A program made the translations under genes and the position numbers. Positions 11,641 through 23,390 of a stretch of DNA of 64,000 nucleotides are shown here, in pieces (the first letter of the stretch is position 1; each line of letters starts with the position of its first letter). Under the pieces are notes generated by a model. The model had not been told where the DNA came from. It did not search any database and saw only the letters and a program-made list of their open reading frames with translations. Source of the stretch: Adiantum capillus-veneris (lineage: Eukaryota; Streptophyta; Polypodiopsida; Polypodiales; Pteridaceae); contig CM043963.1 of NCBI GenBank assembly GCA_014529385.2, positions 1,308,001-1,372,000 of the forward strand, in the 5' to 3' direction.

Positions 11641-12165
11641 AGGTGATCACAGATGCTAGTAACCTTGCATTAGGAGGAGTCCTTACTCAAGAAGGAAGGC
11701 CTGTAGCTTATACTTCTCGGAAGCTTACGATTCATGAAGTGAATTATGATACACATGATTTTAGAATTGCTAGCAGTTATTCATGCTCTCAAGCTATGGA
11801 GACATTATTTATTGGGACGCAAATTCCAGTTGTTGGTAACAGATCACAAGAGCCTTAAGTGGATTTTTACCCAACCTAACCTTAACATCAGACATAGGAG
11901 ATGGATAGAGATCATGCACGAATATGATTTTGATATTAAATTTAGACCAGGTAAGGATAATGCTGTGGCATATGCCCTAAGCCGTAAAGCTTTTCTGGGG
12001 GCAATTTCCATGGCTAACAACCCTATTTTAGACAAGGTCTCGGATGCTGCTGTCAAAGATGCAAATAACCAGATGCTTGCTGGTATCCTACGTGAAGAGA
12101 GGGTATCATCAAATCAGCCTAAAACTACATTACTCCTTAGAGGATGGGAAAATTTACTATAGGAA
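11641..12165 (+). pseudogene. G1 RNase H (frameshifted)
   Basis: RNase H domain of gypsy Pol. 11643-11858 carries TDASNLALGGVLTQEGRPVAY with the first catalytic Asp. A frameshift near 11762 moves the frame to 11746-12162, which has ELLAVIHALKLWRHYLLG, VTDHKSLKWIFTQPNLN and FRPGKDNAVAYALSRK (ADALSR motif altered to AYALSR). It overlaps the start of the integrase region, as expected in a single ancestral polyprotein. Confidence 0.85.
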
Positions 12166-13091
12166 TCGACTATGCATACCTAAGGATATTACCCTAAGGA
12201 ATGCTATCCTATATGAAGCACATGATGGACCAACTTCAGGACATCCAGGTTATGCCAAAACCATCAATGCAATTCGCAGAAGTTACTATTGGCGAGGTAT
12301 GAAGGGTGATGTCCTTCACTATGTCAAGCAGTCAAAGGATTAAGGCAAAAAGACTAAAGATGCCAGGTAAATTACATCCTTTAGATATTCCCCAAATGAA
12401 ATGGGAATGTATTAGCATGGACTTTATCACCGGGTTTCCTTCTGTTCAAGCTGGCTATGATTCAATCATGGTCATAGTCGACTTGCTTACTAAAGTGGCT
12501 CACTTAATCCTAGTCAAGACAACCTTTACAGCTTCAGATATTGCTCGTCCGTTTGTGAAGGAGGTTTTCCGAATTCATGGTTTACCCAAGAGGATTGTCA
12601 GCGATCGTGATGCGAAGTTTACTTCAAAGTTTTGGGTATCATTGTTTCAAGCTATTGGAACCCAATTATGTTTTAGTACTGCTTATCATCCTCAAACTGA
12701 TGGCCAAACTGAAAGAGTTAATCAAGACATCCTCAGAGCCTACTGCAATAGAGAACCTCGCAAGTGGATTCAATACCTACCCTTGGTAGAGTATGCATAC
12801 AATTCCTCTACTCATAGAAGTATTGGAATGACACCTTTTAATGCTCTTTATGGTCAAGAATGTTTATCACCTCTTAACTTTTCTGACCCCACTATACGGG
12901 TAGAAGGCTCAAAGAAAATGCTTGAAGAAATGGAAGCTCAAACCAAAGCTATTCAAAGGGATATTCGAGCGGCTCAAGATCGACAAAAGAAGTACGCCGA
13001 CTTAAAAAAATCTGATCGGATATTCAAAGAAGGTGACAGTTTTCTTACGAGTAAAGCCCAAAAAGATCAATCTGTCTCTCGAAAGGTATAA
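12166..13091 (+). pseudogene. G1 integrase (zinc finger damaged, DDE core present)
   Basis: Integrase inserting element cDNA. The zinc-binding region (12150-12345) keeps the two histidines (EAHDGPTSGHPGY) and YYWRGM, but the CxxC part is destroyed by a stop and substitutions near 12345. The catalytic core is open at 12306-13091: first Asp in SMDFITGFP, second in VSDRDAKFTS, Glu in QTDGQTERVNQ. The frame shifts near 13045 into the C-terminal chromodomain segment. Confidence 0.9.
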
Positions 13092-13437
13092 GAAGCTTAG
13101 CTACCGATATTGTGGACCTTACAAAATAATCAAGGTTGTAAGAGATCAAGCTTATAGACTAAAACTCCCTTCTCATCTCAAAGTGCATGATGTATTTCAT
13201 GTAAATCTATTAAAACCTTATGTATATAACCCTGACCATGTCCTTGATGATGAGAAAATCATTTTACCTGCTCAAGATGTTCTACAAATCCAACCTGATA
13301 CTATCCTAGAAACTCGGGAGAGAAAGCTTAGGAATAGATCCATCAAAAGAACATATTATCTTATGGAAGGATTTCCCTATAGAAGATGCTACTTGGGAAG
13401 ATGAGACATCCCTTCTTAAGGATTACCCTTCACTGTT
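13033..13437 (+). pseudogene. G1 integrase C-terminus with degraded chromodomain
   Basis: 13033-13404 reads LSYRYCGPYKIIKVV and LPSHLKVHDVFHVNLLKPY, the conserved integrase tail of chromoviruses, followed by ILETRERKLRNRSIKRTYY. The remainder of the chromodomain (FPIEDATWEDE) is in another frame after 13360. Chromodomains of this type are thought to steer integration toward heterochromatin. A 50-bp tandem duplication (cttcttaaggattacccttca at about 13412 and 13462) lies just after it. Confidence 0.8.
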
Positions 13438-13488
13438 CTTGAGATGAGGGCATCTCAAATTCTTCTTAAGGATTACCCTTCATTGCTC

Positions 13489-13576
13489 TAAGCAATGTCC
13501 GTTGGTTTTTCCTTCTCAGGATTGGAGACCTATCAAAGGTACTCCGCTCCTCTCAAAAAGGGGTAGGGACCTCACA
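13489..13576 (+). repeat. G1 3' LTR remnant
   Basis: caatgtccgttggtttttcc through gacctcaca matches the last 85 or so bases of the 5' LTR with a few substitutions. The rest of the LTR, including its start and the polypurine tract, is deleted. TTTCA follows immediately (13577-13581). Confidence 0.9.
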
Positions 13577-13850
13577 TTTCAAGAATCACATATGGGCGTA
13601 TTTGGAGGTCACTTTTGAGAAGATTTGACTTCTAGGAAAGTGTTACAATCAGGCTATTGGTGGCCACCTTATTTAAGGATGCATCACTTCTTGTAAAAGG
13701 TTTTGATGAATGTGAGTGTTACAAAAAAATACATTGGAAGGATAAAATTCCCTTACATCCAAGAAACAGAGACATGCCATCTGAATTCCAATCAACTGCT
13801 GAGGAAGAAGAAGCGACGATATCATCGTTCCCTTAGTAAGAAGTAGAAGC
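13577..13850 (+). pseudogene. G0 integrase zinc-binding domain (right half)
   Basis: Directly after the G1 target duplication, gypsy integrase resumes as ESHMGVFGGHF, VLQSGYWWP and, in broken frames, DECECYKK and DMPSEFQSTAEEEE. This is the HHCC domain that should follow the linker ending at 5620, so G1 separates two halves of one gene. Internal stops and substitutions show prior or later decay. Confidence 0.85.
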
Positions 13851-15274
13851 AAGCTAGTGGAGCAGATTCCCAAAACATAGACACAAAGATCTATGGAAGA
13901 GGCTCAAAGATTGTGAGAGGAGAGACTTATGCAGCTTGCTGAGGAGAAGAGAAAGTGGATGAAGAGGATTTTGATGCTGATGATGAAGATGAGGTGGATC
14001 CCAACAAGAATCTAGAACAAAGAAAAGTCGAGCAGATAGAGAAAATAAAACAATATAAGAGGAGGAAATCAGCTAAAGAAGTGGAGCTCACTGACACCTT
14101 TTGCCAACACATCCACAAAGTACTCAAAAGCATTATGGAAATTTTGGACTCTCAAATGGACCCTGTAAAGACTTTGATTTTCTCCCTCTTGTCCAAAACG
14201 GGTGCACGATAAAATTTTTACAAATGAAATCAAAGCTTATTGGACCTTTTGGATTTAGAATGTACTCATCAAGATCTATCCATTGATATATAGCATGCCA
14301 TTAGATTCCTTATATTCTAGAAGATTGTATTTTTTGATGTGACAACTCGGTCTTATAAATGGAATCTCTCCCCACATTTCAATTTCAATGGGGAGGCCAT
14401 AACTTCTACAAATCAACTCCAAGTTTTCTGGAGTTTGGGGATTTAGAACCTACTTTCTATGATCTTCCCAATTATATGTTGGTTGATAGGGTTTTGACAA
14501 AGTGTTTATGTACTTCATCGGGTTGCCCACTTTGGACAAGAGAGGTAGAGTCAAACCTCCTTACAAATGAAAGGTTGAGTTGTGAGCAGAAGAAGATTTC
14601 AACAGACAAAAAGTGGATAATCTAGAGTCTTTAGTGGACTCCCTAAAGGAAAAGACACAACACAAGAACAATACCAACTAGAGAGGAGACAACAGATGAA
14701 TCACAAGAGACCTACACGAAGACCGAACATCAATTTTCTCCCAAGTCAACAACACTAATGCCTGCTATTGAAGACAAAGAGAAATTGGGGGAAGAAGAAT
14801 GCAGATCAAGAGCAGGTTTCTCTTGATCCAGAAGACTTTGAAAAAGATGATGAAGATCAAGAGAAGAAATCTCGGGGGGTGCACTATGTAGTCATGTTAA
14901 TGTATAATGTGAGTTCAAAGGAGGGGTTTTAAAATCAAAAGTTTAAGGCAATTTAACAGAGATACATTAAAAATAGCGGTTCTTATATTGAATTTGGAAA
15001 AATTCCTAAAATAAGGGGTCATTTTATTCATTCAGACATGTTAAAAGAGGGTTTTTTTTAACACCCCGTGAACGCATTATATAGGGGGTAATAAATGATG
15101 AACCCCCCGAGGAAGAAAGGAGCCATAAGGACTGATAAAAGACAACCAAAAGAAAGAGACCAAATCATATCATCAGAAAGATTAGAAAGAGTCTGAGCTT
15201 GGGACCTCTCAACAACAAACCAATCAAGAAAGAGGCCTAGTATCACCGCACTCTCAAGCACTAATTGAAGATGC
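13851..15274 (+). other. Unclassified decayed sequence, possibly G0 3' part
   Basis: An acidic, charged frame at 13955-14212 (DEEDFDADDEDEVDP, then lysine-rich) and a frame at 14359-14625 (FYDLPNYMLVDRVL) have no domain I recognise. Position and compositional style, charged and coiled-coil-like, resemble the post-integrase region of X, but I cannot align them. From about 14640 to 15274 I see only non-coding sequence. Confidence 0.35.
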
Positions 15275-15501
15275 TGTTACCATATACATGTGGTAGTGAT
15301 GTGTGTGAACACACTAGGACCACTGGGGCATTTTTTCCCTCTTTAGGAGGTTTTTTCTCCCATGCATTGTATATACGTCCGTCACGCTAGGGCTATCTAT
15401 CTTTCCATTGCACACTAAGTAATACACTCTCTATTGTGTGCCTTAATTTTCCTTCATCTTCTCCAAGATGTGTGTGTTTTCCTGCAACCCTAATTCCAAC
15501 A
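15275..15501 (+). repeat. O 5' LTR (227 bp)
   Basis: Starts TGTTACCATATACATGTGG and ends CCAACA. It contains a small palindromic start (TACCATATACATGTGGTA). The 3' copy at 34030 shares most of the sequence, including gtgatgtgtgtgaacacact and gctagggctatctatctttc. Confidence 0.9.
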
Positions 15502-15503
15502 AT

Positions 15504-15515
15504 TGGTATCAGAGT
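15504..15515 (+). other. O primer-binding site
   Basis: TGGTATCAGAGT, two bases after the LTR end, matches the initiator tRNA-Met PBS with one difference at the final base. Confidence 0.85.
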
Positions 15516-15689
15516 AGGTTGCATCCTCCCAGGCTTAGTCACCAACAGCTCCAACATATGCATGCTTACCTTCTCCAATTTTAGTGACCTTTGGCAAGCG
15601 TTCGCAGGTCGACAATTTTTTTGGGAAAGCTCATAGAGCTAAGTATGCTCAAATTTCAGATTCGAGCTCATTTCGGCCTTCGTTTCCAC

Positions 15690-16010
15690 TGTTGAGATGT
15701 CGAGCTCTACATATTGAGTTGGCATCCACTACGGGTCTTGGCCGCTTACGGCATTTACTCACTGGCACGTTAGGTGACCGACACGGAGGATCTCTGCCAG
15801 TGATTCTACAGCTGGACTACACTTATAGTGCCAGCCTAGTACGCTTCTAGCGTGTTCACACTTAGTGACCGCATGTACATATGTTCTACTTTTCAGCTTT
15901 AGCACTTAGTCATTTTGTACTCTCTTTTCTGTGAGAAGAAGAAGAAGCTTTCCATGTCTGTGTGGTGTGTGCTTGTCTTGTGTAGCTCTCTTGCATCCTC
16001 ATTCTTCACA
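15690..16010 (+). repeat. I 5' LTR (321 bp)
   Basis: TGTTGAGATGTC to CTTCACA. It matches the 3' copy at 20560-20880 in length and sequence except about 8 substitutions, mostly C/T or G/A. The PBS TGGTATCAGAGCC follows without a spacer. Confidence 0.95.
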
Positions 16011-16258
16011 TGGTATCAGAGCCTAGTGCAGGCAAGAGAGGTTAAGAGAGCAAGAGCATCACAATCCCTTCGTACAAGTTTCTGAACATGTCTCCAAAGT
16101 GCAGTACACAGAGATTTACTATACAAGTATAGTGGTTGTATGTATGCTTGATTGTGGACACTCGTTGAGTGTAGAAAGCATTACAAGTACCATGATAGCA
16201 GGTTTAGCAGATTTGCAGGTTTTTGCAGATTACAGCTATTTTGTCTTAGTGCTTCAAG

Positions 16259-17100
16259 ATGTCTGACGGTTTCAGTCAGATTGTTACCGAGAAGTTTGAG
16301 AAAAATAACTACCCTGCATGGAAGTTCAGAATAACAAATTTCCTAAAAGGAAAAGGTTATTGGTACTATGTAGAAGGAGACAATGAAAAGGAACCAGAGA
16401 TTCCTGAGGCAAATGCTACAGCAGAACAAAGGAAAACTTTGAGGGACTGGCAACAAGGCAAGAGCAAAGTGATGTATTGGCTTTCTATGAGCATCACAGA
16501 TGGCATGATGGGCTATCTACAGGATGTTGAAACCCCGCCATTGCATGGAAAAACTTAGGCAGAGTTTTCGAGGTGAACACCAAGGCCAGGAAGCTTCAAC
16601 TAAAGTCAGAGCTAAATCCGGTTAAGAGGAACAACCTCTCCATCAATGATTATGCTTTGAAGATCAAGAGTATCATTGAGGCTCTTGGATCTATTAAACT
16701 CTCAATGGAAGACGATGACATTGTCCGTGCATGCTAAGATGGTCTAGGAGATGAGTATGTACATTTCAGGTCTTCCATGTATACAAGAGATGACATCCCC
16801 GTGTTCCAAGATTTGATTTCTATGCTTATTCTTGAGGAGAAGAACCTTGGTCTTCACACGTCTTCTTCTCGTGGTAGAAATAGGTCTTAACAGGCCTTCT
16901 ATTCTAACTCCAACACAGGTAGAGGTAGAGGCCCAAGTGGTTCCAGGGGCCAATTTCAAGAAGGTCAATCAAATCAAAACAATACAGGTGGCAGGGGAAA
17001 CCAGTCTCAAGGCAGGGGGAGTCAAAGAGGTCTTGGTGCAGGATCAAGCAGGCAGCAACATACTATAGATAGCAGAGAATGTTGGACTTGTGGTGAAAGA
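16259..17100 (+). pseudogene. I Gag (degenerate)
   Basis: Copia Gag. The ATG at 16259 opens MSDGFSQIVTEKFEKNNYPA, the usual gag N-terminus (NYPAWKFRITNFL). A frameshift near 16550, an in-frame stop near 16736 and another near 16888 break it. A Gly/Arg/Gln-rich stretch precedes the zinc knuckle CWTCGERGHMSRDYP, in which the final Cys has become Tyr (TAT). Confidence 0.85.
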
Positions 17101-18590
17101 GGTCACATGTCACGTGACTATCCAAAGGGAAAAGAAAGTGGAAAGAGAGAACAAGGCAGCTATGCATCTACTAGCAGAGATGCAGATGACAGCAAAAACG
17201 AGCGCATGTTTGTTATGCAGCATGTAATGAATACAATGATTGCAGAGAATTCCACCCAAGATGATGTTTGGTATGTGGATTCAGGTGCCTGTAATCACAT
17301 GACGTCTCGTGGAGAGTGGTTTAGAGATATGCACAAACCAGATGTGTCAGGCTATGTGCAGACAGGACATGACACAACTCACCCCATTGCTCATGTAGGG
17401 GACATACCTCTAAATACGAAGAGTGGGAAATCAAAGTACTTAGCAGATGTACTTCATGTCCCAAACATTACAAAGAATCTTGTTTCTATTGGACAAATGG
17501 TTGAGCAGGGTTTACAAGTTCACTTCAATCCAAATGGCTGTTATGTAGAAGATTTCCAGAATGGCTGTAAGCTGATCACAGAGGGAAAATGTGTGGGCAG
17601 AATGTTTACGCTGAATGTAGACATGCCTGAGGTAAAAGCTGCATTATTTACAAAGGGCACAGGTGTTGTGGCTGATGTTGACATTTGGCACAAACGCATT
17701 GGCCATGTCAATGAGCAGAGATTGCGTAGCATGCAATCAAAACAGATTGTAAAAGGTTTGCCCAAATTCAAGGTGGATGGTATGCATAAAGTGTGTGCAG
17801 CATGCGAGTTTGGAAAACAGTCAAAGGGCTCATTTCCACATGAGCGCAATGTATGTAAAAAGCCACTTGAGGTGGTGCACACAGATTTTTGGGGTCCAAC
17901 CGATACTGCAAGTATACATGGTTGCACATATTATGTCTCTTTCATTGATGACCATACAAGGAAAGTATGGGTCTACTTCATGCGTAACAAAAGTGAAGTG
18001 TTGGTCACTTTCAGGACTTCAAAGTCATGATTGAGAAGGAGACAGATATGGAAATCAAGACATTGAGGTCAGATGGAGGGGGAGAGTACTTCTCCAATGA
18101 TTTTTCATATTTTTTGCAAATACATGGTATACGCAGGCAGTTTACATGCAGATATACTCCACAGCATAATGGGGTCGTAGAAAGGAAAAACAGACACACT
18201 GCAGAGGTTGCACGTGCATTGATGAATGAGAAGAACATGCCTCATCATTTTTGGGCTGAAGCTGTAAATACAGTTGTGTACATTATGAACAGGACACCTA
18301 CAGCTGCGGTGCATGATGTGACGCCTGAGGAAAAGTTTACAGCTACAAAGCCTGATTTGGCACACTTGAAAGTGTTTGGCTGCATAGCTTACGTGCATGT
18401 ACCAGATGAGTTGCGTAGGAAATTGGATCCTAAAGCAGAGAAATGTATTCTTGTGGGATATTCCCTTGAACAAAAGGGGTACAGGTGCTACAATCCTACT
18501 ACACGAGAATTACGAGTGAGCAGAGATGTAGTCTTTGATGAGATGAGCAGTTGGTACAGTAATGCACATGGCACTATTGGGGCGATGTAA
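17101..18590 (+). pseudogene. I protease and integrase (one frameshift)
   Basis: Largely open at 17107-18030 and 18027-18590. Protease active site VWYVDSGACNHMTS; GAG-pre-integrase segment with HHCC finger (WHKRIGH, CAACEFGKQ); integrase core with Asp in VHTDFWGP, Asp in LRSDGGGEY and Glu in NGVVERKNR. A single frameshift near 18015 separates the core between the first and second Asp. The stop near 18588 is close to the expected linker before RT. Confidence 0.9.
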
Positions 18591-18598
18591 AAGATGAT

Positions 18599-20587
18599 GT
18601 GGTTGTACAAAATGTGAGGCCACAGTCACAGGTTTTGAGTGGACCACAAGATTCCTCTTCTCGTGGCTCTGTTGAGAAGCCATGGAATGGTAGACTACGT
18701 ACGCAGGTTACTCCACCAACACGTAGAGGGAATGTATCACGAAAAGGAAAGAGAAAGGTTGATGAACCTCCCTTTATGGCTGATGCATCATCAGGGTTTT
18801 CACATGTAGACATGGATTCAGATGGTTCTGAACAAAGTCTTGATGAGGAATTTGGAATTCCGGTTGTCAGGACACCTGGTGTAAAGAAAGTACAAGAAGA
18901 TGCTAGAGGGCAAAGGAGTGACCCAGGACCGCGCAGATCTAACAGAGTCAGAAACCCAGTTCAGAAATTGACTTATGATGGGTATCTAGCGCATCACCAA
19001 GCCTACATGGCTAAGGTGATACAGGATGTGGAGCCCACATGTTTTGAGGATGCAGTTGGAAATGTGCATTGGGATGATGCAATGAATGAAGAGATGGCTG
19101 CATTGGAAGCAAACAACACATGGGAGTTGGTGCCATTGCCAAGTGGCAAGAAAGATATTGGCTATAAATGGGTGTATAAAACCAAGCATAAGGTTGATGG
19201 TAACATTGAGCATCACAAGGCAAGGCTGGTCGCAAAGGGTTATGCATCGACGTATGGCATAGACTATGAGGAGACCTTTGCTCCAGTGGCAAAGATGACG
19301 ACTGTGAGAGCTGTCATAGCAGTGGTTGCATCTAGAGGATGGATTATGCATCAAATGGATGTAAAGAATGCCTTCTTGAATGGTGAGTTGCAAGAGGAAG
19401 TGTATATGGATCAGCCACCTGGTTATGTCGATCCAGGTTACCCAGATTATGTATGCAGACTTCTCAAAGCTTTGTATGGTTTGAAGTAGGGCTCTAGAGC
19501 ATGGTATGACAGGATTGCCAAGTATCTTGTCAGTATTGGGTCTAGGAGAGCTCATGCTGATCATTCACTCTATGTACGTGAGAGTGATGTGGGGATTGTG
19601 GTCATTACCATATATGTAGATGACCTTATTATTGTGGGTGACAATGCTATGGAGATTGACCATGTGAAGGGTCTTCTCAAACAGGAGTTTGAAATGAAAG
19701 ATTTGGGCGAGTTGCGCTACTTTCTTGGCATTGAGGTGATCAGGACTCCGCAGGGTGTATGGCTGTCACAGAGACAGTATGCTTTGGACATGTTGTCAAA
19801 GTATTGTAAGCCAATTTCTATTCCCTTGGATGTGAATGCAAAGCTGAGTGCAGAGAAGGGTGATGTTGTTGAGGATGTCAATATGTACAGGAAGATTGTG
19901 GGTAGTCTAATCTACTTGACTATCACAAAGCCAGAGTTGAGCTACACAGTAGGCTTGGAGAGTCAGTTCATGCAGCTTCCAAGGAAGCCACATTTGGATG
20001 GAGTACGACGCACACTTCGGTATGTGCAAGGGACTCTTGACTACGCATTGTTCTATGCAGCAGATGCGCCATTAGCATTGTATGGGTATATAGATGCAGA
20101 TTGGGCAGGTAGCATTGTTGATAGGAGATCTACGAGTGGCTTCATGTTCTCTTTTGGGAGTGCTGCTGTTACTTGGAGCAGCAAAAAGCAACCTACGGTT
20201 GCTTTATAGAGCACAGAGGCCGAGTACAGAGGTGCAACAGTTGCGGCGTGCGAGGTAGCTTGGCTACGTACATTACTTGAGGACTTGGGAGTGCAGGTGG
20301 ACCAGAAGATTTTCATCCATTGTGACAACCTCAGCAGCATGCAGTTGGCTAGGAACCCATTGTTCCATACCAAGACCAAGCACATAGAGGTCAATTACCA
20401 CTACGTTCGAGAGCGAGTGTTGGCGGGCGACATCGACTTGGTCTACGTCAGCACAGAGGAGCAGATAGCGAATATCTTTACCAAGGCCCTCGGAGCTGAG
20501 AAGCTTCAACGTTTTCGGGCTATGCTTGGACTCTGCGACATGCAGAGCTCGAGGGGGAGTGTTGAGATGTCAAGCTCTACATATTGA
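18599..20587 (+). pseudogene. I reverse transcriptase and RNase H (two in-frame TAGs)
   Basis: Frame 18599-19489 carries the copia RT start ([33 protein letters not shown]) and ends LLKALYGLK followed by TAG where copia RTs have Gln. RT continues at 19490 with AWYDRIAKYL, the catalytic ITIYVDDLIIVG (from 19589) and FEMKDLGELRYFLGIEV. RNase H has YIDADWAGS, a TAG at 20207-20209, then STEAEYRG and FIHCDNLSSMQLARNPLFH. Apart from the stops the catalytic residues remain. Confidence 0.9.
20551..20559 (+). other. I polypurine tract
   Basis: GAGGGGGAG directly abuts the 3' LTR and would prime plus-strand synthesis. Confidence 0.9.
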
Positions 20588-20880
20588 TTTGGCATCCACT
20601 ACGGGTCTTGGCCGCTTACGGCATTTACTCACTGGCACGTTAGGTGATCGACACGGAGGATCTCTGCCAGTGATTCTACAGCTGGACTACACTTATAGTG
20701 CCAGCCTAGTACGCTTCTAGCGTGTTCACACTTAGTGACCGCATGTACATATGTGCTACTTTTCAGCTTTAGCACTTAGTCATTTTGTACTCTCTTTTCT
20801 GTGAGAAGAAGAAGAAGCTTTCCATCTTTGTGTGGTGTGTGTTTGTCTTGTGTAGCTCTCTTGCATCCTCATTGTTCACA
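20560..20880 (+). repeat. I 3' LTR (321 bp)
   Basis: TGTTGAGATGTC to GTTCACA, followed by TCCAC, which matches the five bases before the 5' LTR. A short frame at 20526-20720 lies in the LTR and is not a gene. Confidence 0.95.
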
Positions 20881-20885
20881 TCCAC

Positions 20886-22427
20886 TACAGGCAGTACTAC
20901 ACACGCTATTTTTCCATTTTGTGCAAAATTTTTGTCAGTGTTGTTTTCTGCATAATAGGTCCTTTACAATCTTCTACGATTTGTGATGTATATCACGTGT
21001 TGTTTCCACTTTGTCTCTCTTCTTTTTGGGAAATTTTCATATCAGGTGCAACATTTACCATGGTTGACAACAACACAGATGTGTTCTAGATGTTTGCTGT
21101 CGAGGATAGATTGGATGGGGAAAGTTATCCTATGTGGGCTTACATGATGCAACATGTTCTTGTGTCAAAGGGAGTCTAGAATATTATGCAAGGCATTGAT
21201 GTACATCCTGGTTCTGAGGATGTAGGCAATGTTGAGGATGTTATAGGATTTGCTGCAAGGATGACTGTTGTTAGAGTTATTTTGCCTACAGCAAAACAAG
21301 CTCGTTGGGATGTAAAGGATGCACAAACTCATGGGTTGATTGTGTTGTTAGTGAAGCGCACCATTACTCCTCACATTTGTTCATCAAAATCTACAAAATA
21401 GGCTTGCCATATTCTGGCTGGTCTTTATGCAAGCCACAATGAGGCAAATTTATTGGTTCCACTACAAATGAAGCTATTGTTGAGTCTTTTGTGAAAGGAG
21501 ACTATGATGTTAATGTTGATGCAGAATGGGATTTTAGTGCATAGTGTACCTATAATCCCACTCTCCATGATGCATGCATGTCAATTTTTGCAGATTCACA
21601 TGTGTGGTATTTTGACAGTGGTTCTACAAAGCACATTACCTCACATCGTGATTTGTTTACCTCTCTCAAGTCTGTCCCTCATGGGAATTTAGTCACTTGT
21701 GTCAACAATGCCTCTTATCCGGTTGAAGGATTTGGAAAGATTGTGCTTATTGCTGCAAATGGAAGTTCTTTCACACTTGTTGATTCACTTTATGTACCTG
21801 GGATCAAAAAGAATCTTTTGTCTATATCTACACTTGCTAGACTTGGACTTGTAGTCAAATTTGTGGGTGACAGATGTACAATTCATGATATCAGTTTTGG
21901 TGGTGAAATTGTTGCATTTGGCCTTTTATTCCATGGGTTGTATAAGCTCACTTTGTATGACAAGTGTGGACAAAATTTTGAAAATGTAGTTATAGATTCA
22001 AGGGCTATTTTTCATGCAAAACTATGGCATACATGTTTTGGGCAACTAAATTTTGCCAGTTTGCTGCGCTTGTAGAAATTTGATATGGTTGCTTCTTTGT
22101 CGCCTCTTGAAGCACCTGTCAAACATGTTTGTGAAGGCTGTATTTTGGGTAAAATGCAGCATTCTAAGTTTCCAAAGGATGGGTCAGTTTGTGCTACATG
22201 CAGATTGCAACTTGTGCATAGTGATATTTGTGGGCCTATGCAAACTACATCCTTGGAAAATTACGTGTACTTTGTGACTTTCATTGATGACTACTCCAGG
22301 CATGCATGGGCATATCCATTGAAAGCTAAGTCCAAAGTGTTCATGTGCTTCAAGCAATTTCTTGCTATGGCTGAAAATGTCTCGAAATGGACTCTGGGCA
22401 CCGTCCATTCCGATCAAGGTGGGGAGT
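20886..22427 (+). pseudogene. O gag, protease and integrase N-terminal half
   Basis: After the TCCAC repeat, O resumes with its leader. A broken Gag starts MVDNNTDVF near 21061, with YPMWAYMMQHVLVSKGV and RWDVKDAQTHGL in pieces. From 21578 an open frame gives the protease (VWYFDSGSTKHITSH), LVDSLYVPGIKKNLLSIS, HHCC (LWHTCFGQLNF; CEGCILGKMQHSKF) and the first integrase Asp (VHSDICGP). It runs to HSDQGGELL at 22427, where X+ begins. About half of the integrase core is therefore cut off. Confidence 0.85.
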
Positions 22428-23352
22428 TGTTGGAAGCTGGACACACCCTACGGAAATTGACTGCTCGGCGGATTATTATTTTTTGTAATTATTCATTTAT
22501 TGAGAAAACCCAACATTTCACCTTTGTAAATATTGGGGCTTACAAAAGTTTCCAGATTGTATCCCATTTTTGACATTTAGATTGAGTAGATGTTTAAAAT
22601 TGGAACATTAGGGTTTGAGATTGTAAGGTATTTATACCACTTTTTGACCTTAATGAAAAACCTTTGTCATTTTAAAAAAGTATTGTCTCTGAGTGAGCGT
22701 ACTGTGTACGAGAGAGTGTGAGAGCTTCATCTTGACGCTACGCGCGCACCGGTGGTCGGAATCGAGTGCAGAGAAGTGCAGCGTGTTGCCCCCGACGAGA
22801 GCTACGCGCCAATACCTACATTGCGCACGTCCGGTCTGGTTTTGCGAGCTCGACCTATGAGTTTCATCTGGTGATTTGGTGAGCATAGGTTATCTGTTTT
22901 TGCATTTCAGTATATCATGGAATTCGCATTGAGTAGAGCTACACATTAGGCACTTTAGATTTTGGAAACGACGACCTGCAAATTTTGACCAGACATCCTA
23001 CGTGATTTTGCACCAGGTGTTTAGGGTTGGGATTTTGGTTCTTGGACCTTAGGGAGAGCAACCTATTGGTGTTAGTAGGGTCTCCTTCAAGTTCTATGGA
23101 GTTTTGAGAACATTTGATGGGTAGTTGGCTCTTGGAAGTGTTGTAGGAAATCTCTTCTTATGCACTCCTGAAGGCTGTAGCTTAGACATTGGGTAGAGAC
23201 CTCTATAGGAATTAGTCGAGAGTCGGTCGAGTGTATATTGACACCCTATGCTTGCTTCCACACGCCTGCAAGTTGAGCTTCATCCTTAGCTGACAAATCT
23301 TGTTAGGTGAGTTCTCGCTGTGCTGACGTCCGTCGTGGCGTATCTGCAAACA
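22428..23352 (+). repeat. X+ 5' LTR (about 925 bp)
   Basis: Starts TGTTGGAAGCTGGACACACC and ends CAAACA, directly before the PBS. It is collinear with the X- LTRs (43440-44375, 62433-63366 on the other strand), sharing for example gcgtactgtgtacgagagag. It contains one half of the family palindrome, agacatcctacgtg at 22991-23004. Confidence 0.9.
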
Positions 23353-23371
23353 TGGCGTCGTTGCCGAGGAC
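23353..23371 (+). other. X+ primer-binding site (tRNA-Asp type)
   Basis: tggcgtcgttgccgaggac resembles the plant tRNA-Asp-type PBS TGGCGCCGTTGCCGGGGAC with two mismatches. This PBS class is known from Athila/Tat-type gypsy elements. Confidence 0.85.
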
Positions 23372-23390
23372 GAAAACCCTAGGTAGGTGA

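Larger units (their letters stand above)
5621..13576 (+). mobile_element. G1: Ty3/gypsy chromodomain element nested in G0
   Basis: The element begins TGTAAGGTC at 5621 and ends GACCTCACA at 13576, forming matching inverted termini. It is flanked by TTTCA on both sides (5616-5620, 13577-13581). It carries a tRNA-Met-type PBS at 8560, gag, protease, RT, RNase H, integrase and a degraded chromodomain in the order typical of chromoviruses. Nearly every domain is frameshifted or carries a stop. The 3' LTR is reduced to about 90 bp while the 5' LTR is about 2.9 kb. The insertion split G0 between its linker and its integrase zinc finger. Confidence 0.9.
15690..20880 (+). mobile_element. I: Ty1/copia element nested in O's leader
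   Basis: 5191-bp copia element with two 321-bp LTRs, a tRNA-Met PBS directly at the LTR edge (16011), the polypurine tract GAGGGGGAG (20551-20559) and a TCCAC target duplication (15685-15689, 20881-20885). The domain order gag, protease, integrase, RT, RNase H is standard copia. The LTRs differ at about 8 of 321 positions by eye, indicating moderate age. The coding region has several frameshifts and stops, so it is not autonomous. Confidence 0.95.

Noticed and set aside
13955-14625. Acidic and unknown frames as independent host genes
   Set aside because: No recognisable domain, several stops nearby, and position between gypsy remnants; treated as decayed element sequence.
18105-18473. Long minus-strand frames opposite copia I pol
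   Set aside because: Shadows of the real plus-strand coding region; no domain in the minus reading.
20526-20720. Frame over the I 3' LTR (and its twin at 15584-15850) as a conserved small protein
   Set aside because: The two are identical because they are LTR copies, not because of coding constraint.
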